A program made the position numbers and the translations under genes. 64,000 bases of DNA. It comes from Liolophura sinensis (Eukaryota > Mollusca > Polyplacophora > Chitonida > Chitonidae). Positions 56,798 through 64,000 of this stretch are shown piece after piece (position 1 is the stretch's first letter; each line of letters opens with the position of its first letter). The stretch covers positions 5,082,160 through 5,146,159 of the forward strand of contig NC_088298.1 of the NCBI RefSeq assembly GCF_032854445.1, in the 5' to 3' direction. Below the pieces are notes generated by a model that was not told the DNA's origin, did not search any database, and was given only the letters and a program-made list of their open reading frames with translations.

Positions 56798-57642
56798 ACC
56801 TTACTAAAGTTTATCCCTAAAGAGTTTCTGTAAGGTCAGAAACTGACAGACAGACAAATGCACAGACGAACAGATTAACCAAACACCCCCCAGCAAGAAA
56901 CCCTGTCAATAGGCATGTGCAGAAACCGCTGATGCAGATTGTGATGTCACGCTAAACTTTATCCTAACTAAAGCTAGCTACAGACAGACAACGCAGACAG
57001 ACAGATTGACGAAATACCTCCCAGCCATGTCAACCGTGTCTAGTTAAACATTACTCTAAACTTTATAAAAATTGAGTAAAGCCCAGGGCAAACCCACCAC
57101 CATTGGCAGGTTGCTGCCAGACCTTCCAATGTACGACCGGAAAGGAAAACAGCATGAGCTGGACTTGAACTCACCATGACAGCATTGGTGGTATTAGGAA
57201 AGTCTCAGTGAAGCTATATACAGACAACCAAACAGACAGACAGACAGATAGACAGATGGACAAAATACCTTCCAGCAAAATAACAGACAGACAGACAGAC
57301 AGACAGACAAAATAACCCTGTCAACAGTCATGTTCAGTGACTGCTGAAATAGACTGTGATGTCTTGCTCAGCTATATCCTAAAAAAAGAAAGAATGCTTC
57401 CCTGGCTACAGACAGAGAGACAAACTGATGACGGACGGGTTAAGGAGATACCTCCCATCAAATGATAGCCCTGTCAATAGGCAGGTGTTCAGTGTACAGT
57501 GCATGTTGAGACAGACTATGATATCTTACTAAACACTCTCCTCAAAAAAGTCCCTGTGGAGCTAAACTGACAGACAGACAAACTGACAGATAGACAGACA
57601 AAATACCTCCCTGCAAATAACCCTATCTGTCAATAGCTATGC
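56798..57642. repeat. Long-period tandem repeat (~150-190 bp) with (CAGA)n
   Basis: About five diverged units, each with taaactttatcct, a (cagacaga)n tract, aaatacctccc and aaccctgtcaataggca. The internal (gaca)n varies in length and explains the drift. A SINE-1 fragment interrupts unit three. Confidence 0.8.
57076..57200 (-). mobile_element. SINE-1 internal fragment
   Basis: Core to box B region on the minus strand (aaagcccagggcaaacccac ... gagctggacttgaactcac) without the tail or the head. Confidence 0.8.
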
Positions 57643-57940
57643 TGAGTGATTGTTTATGGGAACTGTGAGTTTTGTGAAACACAAGCCCTTAAATCTGTGT
57701 AGCAGGTCCCACCTACAAGCTCTCAACAAGCCCAGAGTGAAGTGAGAGGTCCAGATGTTGGAGAGGGAAAAAGGAGGGAGGATGAGGATGTAAGAGAGAG
57801 GGCTCCATCCCTAGCTACAAGTAACCAGGGTGCCAGACACTGAGGTCAGAAGATGTGTATCAGCTACACACAGGATACTGGCACTTGTCTAAAGACTATA
57901 GCTTGGAGTGTAAGATAGCTTCTCAGCTTCCACATAACAC
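57643..57940. other. Unique DNA
   Basis: Nothing recognised. Confidence 0.45.
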
Positions 57941-58540
57941 ATGACGATCTAAGTGTGTACAAATGCCTACATGGCGATATATGTGTGTACATATACCTAC
58001 ATGGAGATATAAGTGTGTACAAATACCTACATGACAATCTAAGTGTGTACATATACCTACATGGCGATCTAAGTGTGTACATATACCTACATGACGATCT
58101 AGGTGTGTACAAATACCTACATGATGATCTAGGTGTGTACATATACCTACATGATGATATAAGTGTGTACAAATACCTACATGACGATATAAGTGTGTAC
58201 AAATACCTACATGATGATATAAGTGTGTACAAATACCTACATGACGATCTAAGTGTGTACATATACCTACATGACGATCTAAGTGTGTACATATACCTAC
58301 ATGGCGATCTAAGTGTGTACATTTACCTACATGGCGATCTAAGTGTGTACATATACCTACCTGGAAATCTAAGTGTGTACATATACCTACATGGCGATCT
58401 AAGTGTGTACATATACCTACCTGGCAATCTAAGTGTGTACATATACTACATGACGATCTAAGTGTGTACATATACCTACATGGAGATATAAATGTGTGCA
58501 TATACCTACATGGAGAGAGAAGTGTGTGCATATACCTACA
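57941..58540. repeat. Tandem array, 30-bp unit x 20
   Basis: Unit cgatctaagtgtgtacatat + acctacatgg. The multiple-of-three unit gives open frames on both strands (168, 152 and 206 codons) that reflect the repeat. Variants ata/tct and aaata/catat are patterned in runs. Confidence 0.95.
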
Positions 58541-58636
58541 CAATAATAATCTGGAGAACTGGATTAAACAAAGTTACCATTTAGTACAAACAAAGCAAAA
58601 TTGTTTCCTTGGACAGACAGCAGGATAACTACCATA

Positions 58637-58850
58637 CTTCATCAAAAGTTTAGCATTCTTCAGGTCAGACATTTCGCTACACTCTGACTGATTTGTCCAC
58701 AATAAAGGGCGCCTTTATAACATTTTTATTGGTGAAGTTTGATTTATTTCTCATCAAAAGAAGCTAAATTCTGATACCAAAGGTATCATTGTAAGGCCTT
58801 TACATGCTTCTGGAGGTGCATTTTTACATACTACATTATAGGTGAAATAC
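58637..58850. mobile_element. MITE family M2 copy
   Basis: aaaagtttagcattcttcag at the left, tataggtgaaatac at the right. Interior tttacatgcttctggaggtg is shared with 50176-50410. Confidence 0.65.
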
Positions 58851-58898
58851 GTACAGCATGTATACAGTTTAATCTGTCATGGGGATTTCTTAATAGAC

Positions 58899-61710
58899 AT
58901 GTACAATGTGGAACATCTCATCTGAATGTACCACACACCATGTCATGTATAATGTGGAACATGTCATCTGAATCTACCAAACACCATGTCATGTATAATG
59001 TGGATCATCTCATCTTAATGTACCAAACACCATGTCATGTATAATGTGGAACATGTCATCTGAATCTACCAAACACCATGTCATGTATAATGTGGAACAT
59101 CTCATCTGAATGTACCAAACACCATGTCATGTATAATGTGGAACATCTCATCTGAATGTACCAAACACCATGTCATGTATAATGTGGAACATCTCATCTG
59201 AATGTACCAAACACCATGTCATGTATAATGTGTAACATCTCATCTGACTGTACCAAACACCATGTCATGTATAATGTGTAACATCTCATCTGAATGTACC
59301 AAACACCATGTCATGTATAATGTGTAACATATCATCTGAATGTACCAAACACCATGTCATGTATAATGTGTAACATATCATCTGAATGTACCAAACACCA
59401 TGTCATGTATAATGTGGAACATCTCATCTGAATGTACCAAACACCATGTCATGTATAATGTGGAACATCTCATCTGAATGTACCAAACACCATGTCATGG
59501 ATAATGTGGAACATCTCATCTGAATGTACCAAACACCATGTCATGGATAATGTGGAACATCTCATCTGAATGTACCAAACACCATGTCATGTATAATGTG
59601 GAACATCTCATCTGAATCTACCAAACACCATGTCATGGATAATGTGTAACATATCATCTGAATGTACCAAACACCATGTCATGTATAATGTGTAACATCT
59701 CATCTGAATGTACCAAACACCATGTTATGGATAATGTGTAACATATCATCTGAATGTACCAAACACCATGTCATGTACAATGTGGAACATCTCATCTGAA
59801 TGTACCAAACACCATGTCATGTATAATGTGTAACATCTCATCTGAATGTACAAAACACCATGTCATGGATAATGTGTAACATCTCATCTGAATGTACCAA
59901 ACACCATGTCATGTATAATGTGGATCATCTCATCTGAATGTACCAAACACCATGTCATGTATAATGTGGAACATCTCATCTGAATGTACCAAACACCATG
60001 TCATGTATAATGTGGAACATCTCATCTGAATGTACCAAACACCATGTCATGTATAATGTGGAACATCTCATCTGAATGTACCAAACACCATGTCATGTAT
60101 AATGTGGAACATCTCATCTGAATGTACCAAACACCATGTCATGTATAATGTGGAACATGTCATCTGAATCTACCAAACACCATGTCATGTATAATGTGGA
60201 ACATCTCATCTGAATGTACCAAACACCATGTCATGTATAATGTGGAACATCTCATCTGAATGTACCAAACACCATGTCATGTATAATGTGGAACATCTCA
60301 TCTGAATGTACCAAACACCATGTCATGTATAATGTGTAACATCTCATCTGACTGTACCAAACACCATGTCATGTATAATGTGTAACATCTCATCTGAATG
60401 TACCAAACACCATGTCATGTATAATGTGTAACATATCATCTGAATCTACCAAACACCATGTCATGTATAATGTGTAACATATCATCTGAATGTACCAAAC
60501 ACCATGTCATGTATAATGTGGAACATCTCATCTGAATGTACCAAACACCATGTCATGTATAATGTGGAACATCTCATCTGAATGTACCAAACACCATGTC
60601 ATGGATAATGTGGAACATCTCATCTGAATGTACCAAACACCATGTCATGTATAATGTGGAACATCTCATCTGAATGTACCAAACACCATGTCATGTATAA
60701 TGTGGAACATCTCATCTGAATCTACCAAACCTCATGTCATGGATAATGTGGATCATCTCATCTGAATCTACCAAACCTCATGTCATGGATAATGTGGAAC
60801 ATCTCATCTGAATGTACCAAACACCATGTCATGTATAATGTGGAACATCTCATCTGAATCTACCAAACACCATGTCATGGATAATGTGTAACATATCATC
60901 TGAATGTACCAAACACCATGTCATGTATAATGTGTAACATCTCATCTGAATGTACCAAACACCATGTTATGGATAATGTGTAACATATCATCTGAATGTA
61001 CCAAACACCATGTCATGTATAATGTGGAACATCTCATCTGAATGTACCAAACATCATGTCATGTATAATGTGTAACATCTCATCTGAATGTACCAAACAC
61101 CATGTCATGTATAATGTGTAACATCTCATCTGAATGTACCAAACACCAAGTCATGTATAATGTGGATCATCTCATCTGAATGTACAAAACACCATGTCAT
61201 GGATAATGTGTAACATCTCATCTGAATGTACCAAACACCATGTCATGTATAATGTGTAACATCTCATCTGAATGTACCAAACACCATGTCATGTATAATG
61301 TGTAACATCACATCTGAATGTACCAAACACCATGTCATGTATAATGTGGATCATCTCATCTGAATGTACCAAACACCATGTCATGTATAATGTGTAACAT
61401 CTCATCTGAATGTACCAAACACCATGTCATGTATAATGTGGATCATCTCATCTGAATGTACCAAACACCATGTCATGTATAATGTGTAACATCTCATCTG
61501 AATGTACCAAACACCATGTCATGTATAATGTGGATCATCTCATCTGAATGTACCAAACACCATGTCATGTATAATGTGGAACATCTCATCTGAATGTACC
61601 AAACACCATGTCATGTATAATGTGTAACATCTCATCTGACTGTACCAAACACCATGTCATGTATAATGTGGATCATCTCATCTGAATGTACAAAACACCA
61701 TGTCATGTAC
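58899..61710. repeat. Satellite array, 46-bp unit, ~61 copies
   Basis: Unit gtaccaaacaccatgtcatg + tataatgtggaacatctcat + ctgaat. The main variants are gtgtaac, gtggatc, atatcat, atggata and cctcatg. A block of units recurs in the same order 1104 bp (24 units) later and, after a 3-unit insertion, 1242 bp (27 units) later. The unit is not a multiple of three and has no coding sense. Confidence 0.96.
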
Positions 61711-61745
61711 AAGTTAAGAATCTGCATCTGATTTTCATCACAGAT

Positions 61746-62040
61746 GTGTGTTGTGTGCCAACTATGTTGTGTGTCAGAAAGGTGTCCCAAAATGTTGTGT
61801 GCCAACAATGTCATGTTCCAAAATGTTGAGTGCCAACAATGTTGTGCGCAAAAATGTTGCCTCTCAACAATGTTGGGTGCAAAAATGTTGTGTGCCAACA
61901 ATGTCATGTCCCAAAAGGTTGTGTGCCAACAATGTCAGGTTCCAAAATGTCATTAGCCAACAATGTCATTAGCCAACAATGTCATGTCCCAAAATGTTGT
62001 GTGGAACAATGTCATGTCCCAAAATATTGTGTGTTACAAC
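61746..62040. repeat. Tandem array, ~30-bp unit, ~10 copies
   Basis: Unit tgtgccaacaatgtcatgtc + ccaaaatgtt, with shortened copies at the 3' end. It begins about 35 bp after the 46-bp array. Open frames on both strands are incidental. Confidence 0.92.
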
Positions 62041-62158
62041 ACTTGGACATAAAGACAAAGGCTGATGTTATAAATAGTTTGAACAGTTCAGTATGACATG
62101 GATTGACCTACATGGCTATATCTCAACTGTCATTTTGAAGTATTTACAGTCATATCAC

Positions 62159-62315
62159 TTTATTTATTGATTGTTTAACACCATGTTCAAGAATTTTTAG
62201 TTTTAGGGATGATGGAAACAGGAGTGCTCACAGTAAACCAACAACACTTGGTAAGCTATTTACAAACTTTCCATGTGTAAGGCTTATAATTTCATTCAAT
62301 ATTGGTGGAAGACTA
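62159..62315 (-). mobile_element. SINE-3-like remnant
   Basis: tatttattgattgtttaaca, ttcaagaatttttagtttta, cacttggtaagctatttaca and attggtggaagactagtg match the SINE-3 3' half. Confidence 0.55.
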
Positions 62316-63119
62316 GTGTTTTTGGTTTTTTTTTTTTTGGACACATGCAAGAATGTTCAAATGGCCCTCAACAAGTGCTGTCAACTCCTAATTACTTCTT
62401 CTGTAAAATCCAATAATTGTCTGCATGGAGGATGACGGAAATGTGTCCAGCTTACATAAAAGAGGAATATTTCACTCTGTTTCCAACATGTATGCCTGTA
62501 AAACTAAATGACATGACCTTCAACCCTGTACGGGTCTGTTGGAATACCCCCAGTAGAGTTCTAACAAATGTCAGGATAAGTGCATGACTAAAATGACCCC
62601 TGAACTTTGATCTCAGGTCAAAGGTGACACAAGGTCAGGCTCAATTTGACCTTACCAGGGCCTCAGTTTCATGCAAGGTCAACTTGATTACAACTTCAAC
62701 AAGATAATTTGTAATTATTTACCTTTATGCTGAGATTTTTCCTCGAAATGAGATTATTAGCTTAGAAAAGAAAAACAAGAAAATGTGTTTATGCAAAAGT
62801 TGAATGACTTGTTTTATCCAAATGACTAAATGGTTACCATCACTAATAACTGAAACAATAATAAACCAATTTAATTATTTAAATGTTTAGGTTAAGTTTG
62901 AATGACCTCCCTGGAATAGACAAACTGAATGTTGAAATGAAATCTTTACAAGAAAACCACTATAGTTTTATTTATGGAAGTTAAACATTCTCGGCAAATT
63001 ATGAATTTTAACTTTGAAAAGAGGTATAGGTTTACAGGAATAAAAAAAGGCTGTTATCTGAAATAAAAAATTCCCCATCACAAGTTTCTAAAACCCTGAA
63101 ATAAAAAATGTATGAATTT
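62316..63119. other. Unique AT-rich DNA
   Basis: No gene recognised. A poly-T tract lies near 62328. Confidence 0.5.
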
Positions 63120-63520
63120 GTTCGGGGATGCTCAGAGATGCAGCACAGCAATACGATCCATTATGTAAGAACACACCCAATGAAAAGAAACTTTTCTTTC
63201 CTCCATGTTTCTCAAACAGAAATGAAAAATTTGGCCTGATCTACGTTTTGTTCTTCGTCCAGCAGACCCACCGGGCCTAACGCACAAGCGAGGCCCACCA
63301 TTACAAGGGATTTGTCAAAAGATTTCGCTTGAGTGGATGTTGTCAGCTTCAATAGAATCGTCCAAACGAAAAATCTGCCGAACCCCGAGTGCCCATTGTT
63401 ACCCATCATGCAGTTCAAATATACGTAAATCTCAGAGGCATGTCTGCTCTCACTGTGCCGACAGCAAACAAATCTAGAGCTTCGCGACTTGCTTCTAAGT
63501 CAACACTACTCAAACTGGCA
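63120..63520. promoter_or_regulatory. Candidate conserved island
   Basis: CpG-richer unique DNA (caccgggcctaacgcacaag). A 68-codon minus frame at 63212-63418 is unrecognised. Possible exon or noncoding element, on composition only. Confidence 0.22.
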
Positions 63521-63927
63521 CAACGCTGAATTCAGATACCCAGGAAATGAAAAGCTTTCAAAATTCCAGGAGTTCAACAAAATTAAGCAAAACCATGGCT
63601 TTCAAAAACACATTTACGTCTTCTTTTTTTGACGGGCAAAATGGCCTTAAGAGCCTACCAACATGGATAACAATTTTGTTTTGTATCGACAGGAAACACA
63701 AACGTTCAAAAATGAATCATCTGATTTCAACCATATTTATTTTAATACTAATGAGGATATTCCTTTCTTTTTATCATCGTATGTTTTTGTTTTTGTTTTT
63801 TATCTGTTTCAACTGTATGTACTTTAGGTTTAATTTGCACCGAACAGATCCGCCTTTTCTGGAACTATTCAAAAAGCCCCATTTCATCAGTGTAAACTGA
63901 AAATTGCACCCAATATAAGTGTTTCAT
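63521..63927. other. Unique DNA with a 117-codon frame
   Basis: Plus frame 63547-63900 has a Phe/Leu-rich hydrophobic stretch in its second half and no recognised domain. Probably a chance frame. Confidence 0.2.
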
Positions 63928-64000
63928 TAATTTACTTATTTGATTGGTGTTTTACGCCATATTCAAGAAGATTTCACTTACACGACGGCAACCAGCATTA
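63928..64000 (-). mobile_element. SINE-1, cut by the window end
   Basis: tttacttatttgattggtgt, tttacgccatattcaagaag, cacgacggcaaccagcatta. The core and head lie beyond 64000. Confidence 0.9.

Noticed and set aside
57864-58543. Open frames of 152-206 codons on both strands
   Set aside because: They reflect a 30-bp unit (multiple of three) with no stops.
1-64000. LINE, LTR or transposase coding sequence
   Set aside because: No reverse transcriptase, integrase, GIY-YIG or transposase motif was seen in any frame. All mobile elements here appear non-autonomous.

Overview
This is a window of animal nuclear DNA from a lophotrochozoan, most likely a mollusc. The base composition is AT-rich. No bacterial-style genes, operons or rRNA genes are visible, and no tRNA gene can be called. 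The strongest clue to the organism is one tRNA-derived SINE family (here SINE-1) that recurs about 25 times, from full copies to bare tails. Its head resembles GGCCTCCGTGGCTCAG and its tail ends CACCAATCAAATAAATAAAT. Repeats of this kind are abundant in molluscan genomes, and the V-superfamily element RUDI is one candidate identity, but I could not check this. A second tRNA-like family (SINE-2, with a GTGAGTGAG-type end) and a third (SINE-3, containing CTGGGTGGGGTGTC) support the same assignment.

No protein-coding gene can be called with confidence. All the long open frames lie inside tandem arrays whose unit lacks stop codons, and the remaining frames are short, AT-rich and unrecognised. The window reads as intergenic or deep-intronic sequence.

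Layout. 1-556 is a diverged minisatellite. 557-5600 is unique DNA with SINE and MITE insertions. 5602-9847 is a block of 84-bp units followed by about 48 units of a 69-bp satellite that carries two SINE-1 copies. 9848-23300 is mostly unique DNA with several MITEs, a 51-bp array apparently born from a SINE core, and two SINE-3 copies. 23300-32050 alternates small minisatellites, SINEs and unique islands. 32059-35442 holds two unrelated arrays that both have 34-bp units. 35443-46040 is unique DNA with SINEs, MITEs, a perfect 44-bp-arm hairpin and a pair of diverged duplicate blocks. 46044-47932 is a 21-bp array. 48315-52188 has 20-, 52- and 18-bp arrays. 55385-62040 is nearly continuous tandem repeat (32, ~165, 30, 46 and 30 bp units). 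The window ends inside another SINE-1.

Twenty or so separate tandem arrays cover roughly a quarter of the window. Several show higher-order structure or are interrupted by SINEs with clean target-site duplications. Between them lie CpG-richer unique islands containing homeodomain-like (TAATTA), Pbx/Hox-like (TGATTGAC, TGATTGAT) and GATA-like words. These are plausible cis-regulatory elements, but only by inference.
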